A stretch of 64,000 nt of DNA from Huiozyma naganishii CBS 8797 (lineage: Eukaryota > Ascomycota > Saccharomycetes > Saccharomycetales > Saccharomycetaceae): the NCBI RefSeq assembly GCF_000348985.1, contig NC_035922.1, positions 943,604-1,007,603 of the forward strand, in the 5' to 3' direction. A program made the position numbers and the translations under genes. Shown here piece after piece: positions 30,109 to 40,196 of the stretch. Under the pieces are notes generated by a model, which saw only the letters and a list, made by a program, of their open reading frames with translations, searched no databases and had not been told where the DNA came from. Numbering within the stretch: position 1 is the first letter of the stretch; the number at the start of each line of letters is the position of its first letter.

Positions 30109-30816
30109 ATGTCTACTAAAGTATTGGTTCCAGAGGTTAAATGGGCGCAGAGATCTGATGCCGCGGATGCGGAGAAGAACTACCTGTTGGTGACGGTCTC
30201 GATAACGGACTGTGAGGAACCACAGTTGACGATTGAGCCTGGGTTCTTGGAATTGACCGCGAAGTCGAAGGGCCACGTTGGTGACGAGGCTGTGCACGAG
30301 TACAAGTTGCACATCGACTTCTTCAAAGAGATCGTCCCAGATAAGACCCTTAGCAAAGTGGCCAATGGGCAACATTACTTCTTGAAGATATTCAAGAAGG
30401 ACATGCAGGAGGAGTACTGGCCCCGTTTGACAAAGGAGAAGATCAGATACCCATACATCAAGACTGACTTCGACAAGTGGGTCGATGAGGATGAGCAGGA
30501 CGAGCACAAGGAGGAGATGCCAGACATGGACCCATTCGGCGGTGCCGGCGGTATGCCAGGCATGCCAGGTATGGGTGGTGCTGGTGGTATGCCAGGTATG
30601 CCCGGCATGGGCGGTGCTGGTGGTGCCCCAGGTGGCATGGACATGGCTCAAATGCAACAGTTGATGCAGCAATTGCAATCTGCAGGAGGGGAAGGTTCTG
30701 AAGGTGCTCCTGGACTGGGAAACATGGAGGAATTGATGAAGAAGTACCAAGCAGAGAGCGGTGATGACAAAGAAGGTGAAGAAGAAGACGAGGAAGAAGT
30801 CGAAGAGATCAACTGA
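30109..30816 (+). CDS. SBA1: p23-type Hsp90 co-chaperone Sba1
   Basis: 235 residues; S. cerevisiae Sba1 has 216. The N-terminal CS/p23 fold runs to about residue 125 and ends with the family hallmarks EEYWPRLTKEK and DFDKWVDEDEQ. A Gly/Met-rich repeat segment follows (GGMPGMPGMGGAGG type, about 145-185), and then an acidic tail ending EEEDEEEVEEIN. Sba1 binds the ATP-closed N-domains of Hsp90 dimers and slows ATP hydrolysis during client maturation in cytosol and nucleus. A heat-shock element lies in the promoter, directly after the tRNA. It converges with PRR1 across 224 bp. Confidence 0.97.
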   Translation: MSTKVLVPEVKWAQRSDAADAEKNYLLVTVSITDCEEPQLTIEPGFLELTAKSKGHVGDEAVHEYKLHIDFFKEIVPDKTLSKVANGQHYFLKIFKKDMQEEYWPRLTKEKIRYPYIKTDFDKWVDEDEQDEHKEEMPDMDPFGGAGGMPGMPGMGGAGGMPGMPGMGGAGGAPGGMDMAQMQQLMQQLQSAGGEGSEGAPGLGNMEELMKKYQAESGDDKEGEEEDEEEVEEIN

Positions 30817-31040
30817 TCACTAGTATAATGAAGTCTGCAATATCCTCCACCATGCACTGTCATCTTCATTTTAACCGTTCTCTCTATGTAGACTAATATA
30901 ATAATAAGCAACGTATAGCATACATGTATGATTCTATTGATGACTGGAAACAAGAGGAAGAATGTGTTCTATAATCTATGTTTATGCGCGTGTATTTTTA
31001 TATGCTGGGGTCCTCCTCTTGAGTGACGGGGAGGAGGGGA

Positions 31041-32651
31041 TTAGAGCAGAAACGTCAGTGTCTCAACTACGTCCTGGATGTACCGTGTTTGGGAAATGTC
31101 GTCCACGTTCCACCTCTGGTTCCTTCTCGTCAGAGTACGCTCTACGATTTCTTTCGCATTTAGTGGCTTCCCTGCCCATTTGAACCACCGCCACTCAAAC
31201 CGCGCAATACGGTGCGAGGTGGCACGTTGTCTCTGCCGTGGCGTCGCGTTTGGTGGGACGTCAAAGGGCAACATGTCCTCAAGTAAACAATACATTATCA
31301 CGCCGAGCGCCCAACTGTCAGACAAACGGCCATCGTAGGGGATCCCCATCAGGATCTCAGGGGACACGTAGTCCTCAGACCCGCAACGGGCCGTACATAG
31401 CTCGTCGGCGGCCACCTGTTTGCACAGTCCGAAATCGGTCAGTTGGATCAATGGGGTGTCCGCGAACTGTAATGGGTCCGCCTCAAAGGCCGTGGCAAAC
31501 TCTTGGAGGTCGTAGTTTAGCAGCACATTCTCCAGCTTCAAATCACGGTGCACTATGCCCCTCCCGTGTAGATACCTCACCGCAGTCGTTAATTCGGCAA
31601 ATATCCTCTGCACGAGGGGGAGCGCAACACCACTGTTCCGCTCCGTCAGCGCATTGAGCAGGTCCCCACCTTTGCTGTATGACATAACGATATCACAAAC
31701 GGGCAAAACACCATCGCCATGCACCTCGAGAAGTCTCGAAATCGGCGTGCGTTCCCTGACAAACACCGGGTTGTTGATAGCCAAAAACTGAACAATACAA
31801 GGGTGGTGTAACTGCTGTAGCACGGACAGTTCCCTCGTCAGCGAGCTCTCGAACTGGGAGAAAAGTTCTGTACGGTCTCGTTTTGCTTGTACAAGGTCCG
31901 GAGGATATATGATCTGTTTCACGGCCACGTATTCCAGAATCCTGTCTTCCCCCTTGGGCTGTTCACCTACAAGTTTACGGTGGCACAATTTGACCACGCT
32001 GAAATTACCCCGGCCTATCTGTTTCACTTTCTCCCACGTCACAGAGCTGTTCAAGTCTCGAAGCAGGTACCCTGTAATGTAAGAATCGTCACCCACTGTG
32101 AATTCTCCGCCAAGTTCTTCCCCCAGTTCCCCCGCCCCTACTTTCTCCGTAAACCCGCTCTCCTCACTTACAGTCGGTAAGGAGACGATACGCTGCGGGG
32201 ACAAGTTTACCGGCTGCACCAATTCTGAAACGATACGGTGCTCCAACTTCAACGCATCATCGAGGTTCTGCGAGTTTTGCAAACCTTTCCCCTTCGGGCC
32301 CCTCCGCTTCCGCACCTGTAATTGCTGCAGGGGGGCACCGCTGTTCTGGTTATTAGTCTCCACCAGGGGCCCCACTTTCCCCAAGTCTATCCCCAACCCT
32401 TGTGGTATCCTGGGCGACATCGGTGTGTACAGCATTGGCGTTGGCAGCGTCTGTATTTTGTCAAACCCTCCATGCGGCAATTGCGGCGTGGTTACTGTCG
32501 CTGTCGCGTTCTGCTCCTCATTCTCGTCGTTGATCTGCGCGGGAGGGACTCCTCCGCCAAGGTTCGTCGTTACAATGCGCGCCAGCTGCGGCGTCCCGGA
32601 GCTACGCACGGTGCCACCGTCCGCAGCGTCGCCCTCGTCGTCCACTGCCAT
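31041..32651 (-). CDS. PRR1: Serine/threonine protein kinase Prr1-like
   Basis: 536 residues; S. cerevisiae Prr1 has 518. The first 200 residues are low-complexity. The kinase domain starts with KQIGRGNFSVVKL (near 214) and has the catalytic VHRDLKLENVLL, LTDFGLCKQV, an APE-equivalent YVSPEILMG, and DSWALGVIMYCLL. Activation-loop Cys/Ser residues (CGSEDY) replace the usual threonine. In S. cerevisiae Prr1 negatively affects pheromone signalling and is a partner of the NPR/HAL-type kinase group. Its position downstream of SBA1 and beside APN1 matches YKL116C. Confidence 0.93.
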   Translation of the reverse strand: MAVDDEGDAADGGTVRSSGTPQLARIVTTNLGGGVPPAQINDENEEQNATATVTTPQLPHGGFDKIQTLPTPMLYTPMSPRIPQGLGIDLGKVGPLVETNNQNSGAPLQQLQVRKRRGPKGKGLQNSQNLDDALKLEHRIVSELVQPVNLSPQRIVSLPTVSEESGFTEKVGAGELGEELGGEFTVGDDSYITGYLLRDLNSSVTWEKVKQIGRGNFSVVKLCHRKLVGEQPKGEDRILEYVAVKQIIYPPDLVQAKRDRTELFSQFESSLTRELSVLQQLHHPCIVQFLAINNPVFVRERTPISRLLEVHGDGVLPVCDIVMSYSKGGDLLNALTERNSGVALPLVQRIFAELTTAVRYLHGRGIVHRDLKLENVLLNYDLQEFATAFEADPLQFADTPLIQLTDFGLCKQVAADELCTARCGSEDYVSPEILMGIPYDGRLSDSWALGVIMYCLLEDMLPFDVPPNATPRQRQRATSHRIARFEWRWFKWAGKPLNAKEIVERTLTRRNQRWNVDDISQTRYIQDVVETLTFLL

Positions 32652-32881
32652 ACCTCAAACAAAATCTGTCAAAATGTAAGCCCCCGCACTGCAGTGTCAA
32701 CTAACCTGGGTTTTACTTCATCCGCGAACACAATAGTGAAACGTTAAGAGATTTTAACAAAATACACTTTTTTTTTCTAGTGCGTGCGTGTGTGTCTCTG
32801 TCTTTTTGATGTACTATTTAACACGATTTTATTTTCAAGAGGATGACGATCTTAAAGGGTTCCCAGCTGCGGGTCCCCTTC

Positions 32882-33970
32882 TTATTCCCCCTTCACGGGT
32901 CTGGGTCTGGGTTTTTTACCTCTGGACATTTGGTCCATTATATCGGACCCGTCGCGCTTACGTTTGGAGGTGGTCGCCGCCTTCGTCTGTTTCTTGGCCA
33001 ACTTGGCGAGATGTTCCTTACGGGATTTTTCGCCAAGACTTTGCAACTCTTCGTTCCTTTGGGACAATTTCACGTCCTCTGGGTCATCGACCGTCTCGAG
33101 CCAGTGCAACATTTCTATCTCGTGGCCGTACCCTTCGTCGTTATCATACGGTGTCTCGAGGATCAACGGGATGTCTTGCAAGTAGTCTGCATGGGCGATC
33201 AACCTGAAGGGTTCCAGCGCGAGGTACCCCTGTCCCAGCCGCTCGTGCAAATCCTGGTTAGCCCCCAGGGGTGCCTTCGAGTCGTTGAGGTGCATCGCGC
33301 AGAGGTACTGTAGCCCTACAATCTCGTCGAACTCTTGCCAGAACTTGTCAAAGGTGTCTTTTGTCGAGATATCGTACCCTGCCGCGAACGCGTGGCACGT
33401 GTCAACGCACACACCAACCCTATCCTTCTCATCCACAAGGTCGATCAGTGACTTTAGGTCGCGCAGGTCGTTCCCTATCAAGTTGTCCTTCCCTGCCATG
33501 TTCTCCAGCACGATCCGCACGTCGTGGGTCTCCGCGATCGCATCGTTCAAGTACTTGGCAAGCTGCTTCACTTGCGCCGCGTGGTCTCCGCCTTTCAACG
33601 CGGACCCAGGGTGCAAGTTGTACCTACCGATCCCCAACTGCTCACACCGGTGCAACTCGTCAAGAAGCTGGCCAAACGCTTTATCCGCCTTCGTGCGGTC
33701 CGGGTTCGCCATGTTGATGAAGTAGTGGCCATGGGGGAGAACATCCTTGGCAGGGTCGTACCCTAGTTCCGTACAGTTCTGTTTGAACTTGGTTACTTCT
33801 TCAGCGGGGATCGGTGGCGAGTCCCATTTCCTTGGGCTCTTTAGAAACATGGAGAACGCACCTGCACCGATCTTGTGTGCGTTGAGCACGCTGTTTGAAA
33901 TCCCGCCTGCTGCTGACACATGGGCACCGAATTTGAATTTGGACGCTGTGTTCTTGATGAATGGTGGCAT
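32882..33970 (-). CDS. APN1: AP endonuclease IV-type DNA repair enzyme Apn1
   Basis: 362 residues; S. cerevisiae Apn1 has 367. It belongs to the endonuclease IV (Nfo) family, a zinc TIM barrel that cuts 5' of abasic sites and removes 3' blocking groups. The start KFGAHVSAAGG carries the first His ligand. Further metal-site motifs are NLHPGSALKGG, LENMAG, CVDTCHAFAAGYD, HLNDSKAPLG, ERLGQG and LETPYD. A bipartite nuclear signal ends the protein (SKRKRDG and RGKKPRPRP). The intergenic distance to KTI12 is only 87 bp; in S. cerevisiae RAD27, ABF1 and YKL111C lie between them. Confidence 0.97.
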   Translation of the reverse strand: MPPFIKNTASKFKFGAHVSAAGGISNSVLNAHKIGAGAFSMFLKSPRKWDSPPIPAEEVTKFKQNCTELGYDPAKDVLPHGHYFINMANPDRTKADKAFGQLLDELHRCEQLGIGRYNLHPGSALKGGDHAAQVKQLAKYLNDAIAETHDVRIVLENMAGKDNLIGNDLRDLKSLIDLVDEKDRVGVCVDTCHAFAAGYDISTKDTFDKFWQEFDEIVGLQYLCAMHLNDSKAPLGANQDLHERLGQGYLALEPFRLIAHADYLQDIPLILETPYDNDEGYGHEIEMLHWLETVDDPEDVKLSQRNEELQSLGEKSRKEHLAKLAKKQTKAATTSKRKRDGSDIMDQMSRGKKPRPRPVKGE

Positions 33971-34057
33971 GCGTGGGTGGGGGGGGAGGGGTTGTTCGGA
34001 TGTATCATCAAGACGAGTCTGTATATTACAAAGTATTATATTTTTTTCCAGTTACTG

Positions 34058-34993
34058 CTAGTTCGACAAGTTTTTATTGAGGAAGTCTATGTATGTAGGC
34101 AGGATTCTATCCGTGTTCAAGTCGCGTACTTTATTCAATTGGATGAACTGTCTCTTGAGTCTTTGCAATTTCACGATATTGACCTGCTGCAAGGGCAATT
34201 CAACGAAGAGACACTGCGGGTCGTTGATGTCTTTCCCGTTGACTATTATCCTGTGTCCCTGTGAGTCCAATCCAATGGAGTTCCTATCGCGTATTGTATC
34301 CAGTACGAGTTTATTTATCTCCGAGGTCTCTTTGTCCAACAAGTGCACGAAATCAGATTGCGACGCCGGTTTCAGCACGGTAACAGCGTTTGGTTTCTGC
34401 ACTGCGGCGCCGGGACCACCCGCATTTGAAACCACTGCGCCCCCACCATTTTTTTGCAAGCTTGGGAACACAATCTTGTACAAGTCCTCTATGACAGACT
34501 GCAAAGTGTCTGTCCCCGTGAGCAAAGGGATCAGTGGTGAATCCCACCTGTTAGCCGGGTTAGGTTCCTCGTACCTTGCGACAAGTTCATCAAGTAAATC
34601 CTCTGGCCAAGTCTTATTCCATTGCGATTTCACTGTACCGACAGGACACAGAGTCTGCACAAGCACGAAACTTGTCGCTAAATTCTTCACCTCGCAGTGT
34701 AGCTGGTACCTAAACCCCTTGATGTAGTTGAGGGAATCCACCACAACGATATTGTTACGGGACAGGTCTCTCCGAACCGCAGAAGTAATCTTGTTCCTCA
34801 ACTTCCTCTCATCCTGTGAGTGTCTATAATCCTCGTGAGAAATACCCAGAGACTCGTCACTGTGGTACACGACGCGGTAGTTCCCCAATTGCCCTCTCTG
34901 TTCCTCGATCTTCCTTTCCAACAACGAACACAACTCTTTAGCGTATGTGGTCTTCCCACTCGACGGGTACCCGGTAAACAACACCAACGGCAT
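34058..34993 (-). CDS. KTI12: Elongator regulator Kti12, P-loop protein
   Basis: 311 residues from the ATG at 34993 (MPLVLFTGYPSSGKTT), identical in start to S. cerevisiae Kti12. The Walker A GYPSSGKT is at residues 8-15. Other conserved blocks are YHSDESLGI, SQDERKLR, VVDSLNYIKGFRYQLHCE, EEPNPANRWDSPL and the C-terminal LQRLKRQFI.LNKLRD-like segment. Kti12 resembles the tRNA kinase PSTK, binds tRNA, and is needed for Elongator modification of U34 in tRNA. Upstream in-frame codons exist, but no ATG, so 34993 is the start. Confidence 0.96.
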   Translation of the reverse strand: MPLVLFTGYPSSGKTTYAKELCSLLERKIEEQRGQLGNYRVVYHSDESLGISHEDYRHSQDERKLRNKITSAVRRDLSRNNIVVVDSLNYIKGFRYQLHCEVKNLATSFVLVQTLCPVGTVKSQWNKTWPEDLLDELVARYEEPNPANRWDSPLIPLLTGTDTLQSVIEDLYKIVFPSLQKNGGGAVVSNAGGPGAAVQKPNAVTVLKPASQSDFVHLLDKETSEINKLVLDTIRDRNSIGLDSQGHRIIVNGKDINDPQCLFVELPLQQVNIVKLQRLKRQFIQLNKVRDLNTDRILPTYIDFLNKNLSN

Positions 34994-36859
34994 GGACACG
35001 ACAAAACTTGTTTGTTAAATCTCTCAACTTGTCTGAGTAATTCAATTGTCTCAGAAACGTAATCCGCATGTCACATAAGCGATGAGCTTCGATAAACAGT
35101 TTCATCATTGATAGAAGTGAAAAAAAAATGAGAAAAAAAAAGACACAAGCAAGGCTCGAAACAGCGCCTTTGAACCCAGACGGTGTGCATGTGCATGTTC
35201 CTGTGCCAACAGGTGTGGGGGGGGAGTAGCACAGGGAATGTTTTATGTAGGGAGGGTGTACGTTGCAGTGTAGTGCTATGTGTGAGGAAGTTTCAGGGCA
35301 AGTGTGATCCTCGAGGTCCAGGCACGAAGGGCCACTCTGATTCCATGACTAAGGCATAGGGGGCGGGGCCAGTCCATTTCCCGCACCTCCGATAAGCCCG
35401 GACGCAGGCAGGCATTACCCCCCGGACCAATGGAGAAAAAGAGAGCAGGCAGAGTAAATACGGCGCAGGAACGGGACAGCTTATGTTATTAGCGGTGTGC
35501 CTTTCATTGTCTCCCCTTTTCGCAGTGACTCTCCGTGAAGAACCAAAACCCCGCGCGGGTGTTTCAGTGACGGTGGGGCACGCTGTGGCTACCGTGCGTT
35601 TGACCCTGAATCGCCAGAAGAAGTCATTGTTCCAGCTGTTGTTGTTTTCTTATCGCCGTAAAGCCGCAGCAGGGTTCACAGCCTTTTTTCGGTTTCATTC
35701 TCATTTTACTTTTGTTACCGTGGGTCTTCTGCTATTGTGTTGTGGGGATTGAGTTTTTACTCCCAAAACGGGCATCAATCTGTGCGGGGGGGTGTTTCTT
35801 TTTTGCTCGCTTAGCTCCGCCACGCTGAGAAAACCCGCTCCATCTCCGTTCCCCCCCCCCGGTCTCCTATCCAGCATATACCCCCGACAACTCGGAGAAG
35901 TCCGAGAGAGGAAGGGAGACTCTGCGTGGATTCCCACGTCTCTCTCCGAGTGCAGTCATCTGTTTGTGTTTTCTCCCCCCCTCAAAACTTTAAGATTTAC
36001 CTGCAGCAACCTGCATGGAGCGAGCGGGCCACGCGATTTTAGTACAGGGGGGGAGTTCAGCTAAGAGGGTTTTTTACTGTCTGTCTGTTTTCGGTTCGCC
36101 GCCGCTTGTTATTTCCCGCCCGCCGTCGCTTTTGAACCCGTTCTCCGCGATATCGGCCCACAAACAAGCGGGCAGGCGGCTGCCTCTGCGGGCCCGTCTG
36201 CGCGCATCCCGCGCGGCCCAGAAATCCCCTTCTGCCCCGTTCCCCTTTCTCCGGGACACGGAGACCGGAGACCAGAGCCGCTCCAAGAGAGAGAGAGAGA
36301 GCCAGTGCAGCCTTGGGCGTCGAGTTCAGCATAACACAATGCAGGAAAGCAGGAGATGAGCGTGCATCCACCCGTTGCAACAGCAAGCGAACAAGCACCG
36401 CAGGAAACAGATTCGTGTCGGTCTTCTCTTGCCCAAAAGGAACGTGTACTGAAGCAGGCTGAGAGAGTGCGGGACCCCCACTATAAGAAAAAGAAAATCT
36501 ATTATATGTACATGTTCGTATTATACATTATATATATATGTGGGGGAGGGAGAGAAGGGACGCGGTTCTCGGTTCTCGGTTCTCGGTTTGCAAGATCTCT
36601 CTTGCCCTTTTTTGGTGGGTTTGTTTCTCGGCAACTTCCTCGAGCCTCTCTCGACGTATTATTTATTTCGTGTCAACGATACTAGATGCTCTGTTGAAGT
36701 GAGCACAGAGAAATCACAATTTCCACATTTTATTTATTTCCCGAGTGCATCCTTGGCTCATTTTTATTAATATTCTAGAGTTTTTTCATCTCTCACAGCA
36801 GACAACATTTATATTCCATTGGCTAAATTAATTATATTTTTGAAGAACAGGCAACAGAG
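34994..36859. other. Long KTI12-HAP4 divergent regulatory region
   Basis: 1.87 kb, unusually long for this genome. Contains G-rich Mig1-like GCGGGG (35363-35368), a CCAAT box (35427-35431), a C10 tract (35851-35860), a GA repeat near 36287-36299, and GGTTCTC repeated three times (36564-36584). Several short ORFs start before HAP4. I see no credible gene; length and elements fit a nutrient-regulated HAP4 promoter and long leader. Confidence 0.55.
36564..36584. repeat. Tandem 7-bp repeat GGTTCTC x3
   Basis: Three exact head-to-tail copies plus a partial fourth (GG) in the HAP4 leader region. Confidence 0.9.
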
Positions 36860-37902
36860 ATGACACTGACTACATTACTACGGCCAAATAGCAAGGCCTC
36901 GTACAAGAGAACACACTATACACCGCTTATCCCTAAGAAATCAGGTTTACAATTGGATAACACCACTACATGTGCTAATACAACGGCGTCCACGCCGCAC
37001 CATGCTAGTATGGTGGTCAGGACGTCCAAGAGGTGGATATTACCACCAAGACCAAGGCCTGGCAGAAAGACTGTTTCGTCGTGCACGGCAAACTCGGGGA
37101 CTAACCTCGTCAATAACACACACCTCCTCAAGAAGAGATCGCACAGTATTCATACATCGACACCCGCTAATAACAACAGCACGAGTGCCACGCACACAAA
37201 GAAGAGGAACTCAGCGGTGGGGAAGTTGGCCGCCACGGGGGCCTTTGCCCCAGCACCGGAGTTGAACTACTTGGCGTTCTTGAAATTCGACGAGGACGCA
37301 GCACAGACGCCCACAGATACGTGTGCTGCTGCTGCTACTAATGCTACACAAGCGGTGAAGAGGGACTCCGTGGTGACGAGAATTGGGTCCCCCATGGCTA
37401 CAATGGTGTGTCCATCCCCAAGGGCCCTCACAAAGCAGCACTACGACGGGCCAGAACTGTCCACCTCGTCATCCCTATCAGCATCAACCATCGCATCGCC
37501 CGTGGACTCCTCGCAGTTGGAGGCCACGGGGGCGTCGAAGAAGTCGGTCGCATCATCGATAGCCACAGCGGCAGACCTCGGGTCCCTAGACTTCCAGAAG
37601 TTCAGCGATTTCCCACAACCAGAGGCACTCGAACCGGGACTGGACACAGAATTGGACACCGCCACGGGGACGAGCAAGAAATCTACAACAATATCTGGAA
37701 GTTCTTGCCCCGCTACAACAACAGCAACAGCAAAACGGCCACAGAAAATACATTGGACCCGATCACAGGCGGACCCAGCAGCAGCGACTACTTCTACGTC
37801 GCACCGTCCCTCGAGGAACTGATGGACGACCAGGACACTTTCGCCCTCGGCAAGCAGAACTCGTTACTAGACTTCGACTTCTCGCTGAACGAGTTCCAGT
37901 AA
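36860..37902 (+). CDS. HAP4: Hap4-like CCAAT-complex activator, frameshifted as sequenced
   Basis: The first frame runs from the ATG at 36860 with the Hap4 hallmark RWILPPRPRPGRKTV at residues 58-72, the segment that binds Hap2/3/5. It stays coding-like to about residue 270, then drifts to a stop at 37822. The C-terminus expected of an activator (SDYFYVAPSLEELMDD, LLDFDFSLNEFQ) is in the next frame and ends at 37902. The switch fits one missing G in the GGGG at 37666-37669, giving about 347 residues in total. Either this is a homopolymer undercall or a real truncation removing the acidic activation region. Hap4 is the regulatory subunit for respiratory genes. S. cerevisiae Hap4 is longer (554). 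Confidence 0.85.
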
Positions 37903-38100
37903 GACAACTTCCCCCCCCCCCCCAAAAACAGCATCACCCACCCCATCAGCGCAGCATATCACCCCCCCACCAAACACTTTTTCACGATTACGATAGTCAT
38001 ATCTTCAACGACACAACACTTTATGTCACCGTCTCTCTCTCTATAGTTATATTATATGTCCCTAATGCTTTTTTTGTATGTCTTTTATTTCATGATCCAA

Positions 38101-38106
38101 ACGCGT
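38101..38106. promoter_or_regulatory. MCB element ACGCGT
   Basis: Perfect MluI cell-cycle box 62-67 bp before the SLD2 start, fitting MBF control of a replication gene at G1/S. Confidence 0.5.
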
Positions 38107-38167
38107 CAACTCAAGAACTCATCGACCCCCCACAAACCCCATCTCCCTTGCCCGCCCGTCCCGCACC

Positions 38168-39112
38168 ATGGACTTCCCGCTGTTGAAGAGACAGCTCAAG
38201 GAATGGGAGCACGACTTCATCCGGCGACACAGCAGGCCGCCCACGCGCCGCGACGTAGACGCGTCAGCTCCAATGAAGGCCAAGTACAAGCAGTACTCGC
38301 AACTCAAGGCCGCAAGAGCCAGGGGCGAGCGACAACAACGCACACCCGTGAAACAGGCGCCTGTGGAGAGGTTGCGGGAGACCCCGGACTGGCAGTGTGG
38401 CCCCACGCCGCAGGTGCTGGGGGAGTCCGTTGGGATTTTGGATCTGACACCAGTCGTGAAAAGACTCGATATAAGAGTCGACCCGGACTCCGAGGAGGAG
38501 GACGACAAGACTCTGGGAGAAAGCCAGGTGGATACTCCCGTGGAGGCCCAGGTGGAGGCGCTTGACAGTACAGTTACGTTGCTGCGACCGCCATCGCAGA
38601 GCAGGTATGGCCCAAACTCGCCGCTCAAGATTGGGTGCGCTTTGAAGTGGAAAAAGTCGCCCAAGGGGCAGGTGCGGGCGTCACCGCTGAAGTACACGCC
38701 GTCACCGCTGTGGAAACGGTCGTTGACCAAGTCGCTTGCCGAGTTGGAAAACGAGTTCCAGTCTGTCCGCAGGGAATTGAATATCACAGAGGAGGTTGAA
38801 ACGGAGGATGAGCAGGAGCAAGAGCAAGAACATATTCCAGAAAAGAAGAAGAGAAACAGGCGTATTCTCCGTAGGCTGGATGCAGGTCAAGGGGACGAGG
38901 CGGCCGTGACGGATCAGACCGATCTCCACGGCATGATGCTCAAATTGAAGAACGGAGAAACGATAGAACGGGAACCACAGCCGGTCAAGAATGAGCCAAA
39001 ACGTAGTAAGAAACCCAAAAAGTACAACTTGGTAAGTGATAACTTCAGAAGACTCAAACTGCCCACGAACAAGTCCAGAAAAAACGCTCGAAACTGGAGG
39101 AGAAAACATTGA
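38168..39112 (+). CDS. SLD2: DNA replication initiation protein Sld2
   Basis: 314 residues, clearly shorter than S. cerevisiae Sld2 (453). The conserved N-terminal block LKEWEHDFIRRHSRPPTRRD with YKQYSQLK matches the RecQL4-type Sld2 domain. CDK-type sites follow: LTPVVKR, DTPVE, NSPLK, KSPKG and the cluster RASPLKYTPSPLWKR. Phosphorylation of such sites lets Sld2 bind Dpb11 and launch origin firing. The C-terminus is basic (KKPKKYN, NKSRKNARNWRRKH). An MCB lies just upstream. Start chosen at the first ATG (38168), which aligns with the family N-terminus. Confidence 0.94.
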   Translation: MDFPLLKRQLKEWEHDFIRRHSRPPTRRDVDASAPMKAKYKQYSQLKAARARGERQQRTPVKQAPVERLRETPDWQCGPTPQVLGESVGILDLTPVVKRLDIRVDPDSEEEDDKTLGESQVDTPVEAQVEALDSTVTLLRPPSQSRYGPNSPLKIGCALKWKKSPKGQVRASPLKYTPSPLWKRSLTKSLAELENEFQSVRRELNITEEVETEDEQEQEQEHIPEKKKRNRRILRRLDAGQGDEAAVTDQTDLHGMMLKLKNGETIEREPQPVKNEPKRSKKPKKYNLVSDNFRRLKLPTNKSRKNARNWRRKH

Positions 39113-39251
39113 TCACTCATTAAAGACCATATGAACCGTGGACGCACAGGTGATCACCGGATGATATTTACACATACACACAACATAAATGTGACGACCC
39201 TGGGAGACAGAATGCGCGCATCCTGTCCCCAAACTCCCTCCGCAATTGCAT

Positions 39252-39953
39252 TCACAAACTCTCAATTACTTCATCAATTGGCGTGTCACCACCGGCCAGC
39301 GGGATCGACTTCATCTCCGTGTTTTGAGGGTGCAGGATACACGAAACGATTACCTCCGCCAAGTCCGCTCTCTCCATCGAGTAACCAGCTAGTCTCTTCT
39401 CCTCGATACGCGTGGGCGGCATGATCTTCCCCGTGGGCTTGTTGTTCAGCGACAGCCACCCGGGCTGCAAGATGGTCCAGTTGAGCCGCGACCTCCTCAG
39501 CTCGTGGTCCGCACACCGCTTGGCGATGAAATAACTCTTCATGTTACCTTCCAGTGACCACCAGAACGCCCTGTCCTCGACATTCATGACGGATGTGAGA
39601 ATGAACCGTTTGATCCCAGCACCCTCGGCTGCCTCAACACACTTCGATAGCCCGTCAATATCCACAGTGAACAGTTTTGGAATCCCCTGCGTCCCAGCAC
39701 CGGCCACAAAGACGATCACGTCCACTTGCTCGAACAACCCCTTGATCTTGTCCACTCCGAATTTCTCTAAATCCAACGGCACATTCGCACAAGTACCTGA
39801 ATGCCCCGCTGAGACCTCCACAGGGCGTGACGGTCTGTGGAACGAGACGACCCGCTGGAAGTTGTGCTCCAGGAGACTCTTCACGAGCAACTTCCCCGTT
39901 TTCCCCTGCGACCCTACAATACCTATCCGTAATTGTTTGATACTGCCTGACAT
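39252..39953 (-). CDS. YMR090W: NAD(P)-binding atypical SDR, YMR090W-like
   Basis: 233 residues; S. cerevisiae YMR090W has 227. The Rossmann start is LRIGIVGSQGKTGKLL, a GxxGxxG-type dinucleotide site. Matching segments are FVAGAGTQGIPKLFTVDIDG, AGIKRFILTS, YFIAKRCADHELRRS.LNWTILQPG and DLAEVIVSCILHP. No catalytic Tyr-Lys pair of classical SDRs is evident, as in the NmrA/atypical group. The function is unknown. In S. cerevisiae the gene is on chromosome XIII, while its neighbours here are chromosome XI genes, a sign of reciprocal loss after genome duplication. Confidence 0.93.
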   Translation of the reverse strand: MSGSIKQLRIGIVGSQGKTGKLLVKSLLEHNFQRVVSFHRPSRPVEVSAGHSGTCANVPLDLEKFGVDKIKGLFEQVDVIVFVAGAGTQGIPKLFTVDIDGLSKCVEAAEGAGIKRFILTSVMNVEDRAFWWSLEGNMKSYFIAKRCADHELRRSRLNWTILQPGWLSLNNKPTGKIMPPTRIEEKRLAGYSMERADLAEVIVSCILHPQNTEMKSIPLAGGDTPIDEVIESL

Positions 39954-40196
39954 TGCCTATCTATTCCTATTAATCTTGTGCAACACCTGTACTGTCAGTA
40001 ACTCCAGATTGGTGTGTTCCTCTTAGGTGTAGCCAAGGAAGGGGAGGGAGCCAGTAAGAAACCTTATTTACTTAATTACATATAATAATAATAATAATAT
40101 ATATATATAATGCATTACATTCCCTAAAAGAAGAGGTTGTTACTGGTGAGGAAGGGGGAGTCTCTGCCGTACCAGTTATACGAGGAACAGGTTACG

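Noticed and set aside
32098..32679. 193-codon ORF antisense to PRR1
   Set aside because: Shadow of the low-complexity N-terminus of PRR1.
35150..35190. TTTGAACCC resembling a reverse-strand tRNA B box
   Set aside because: The T stem cannot pair and no A box is present.
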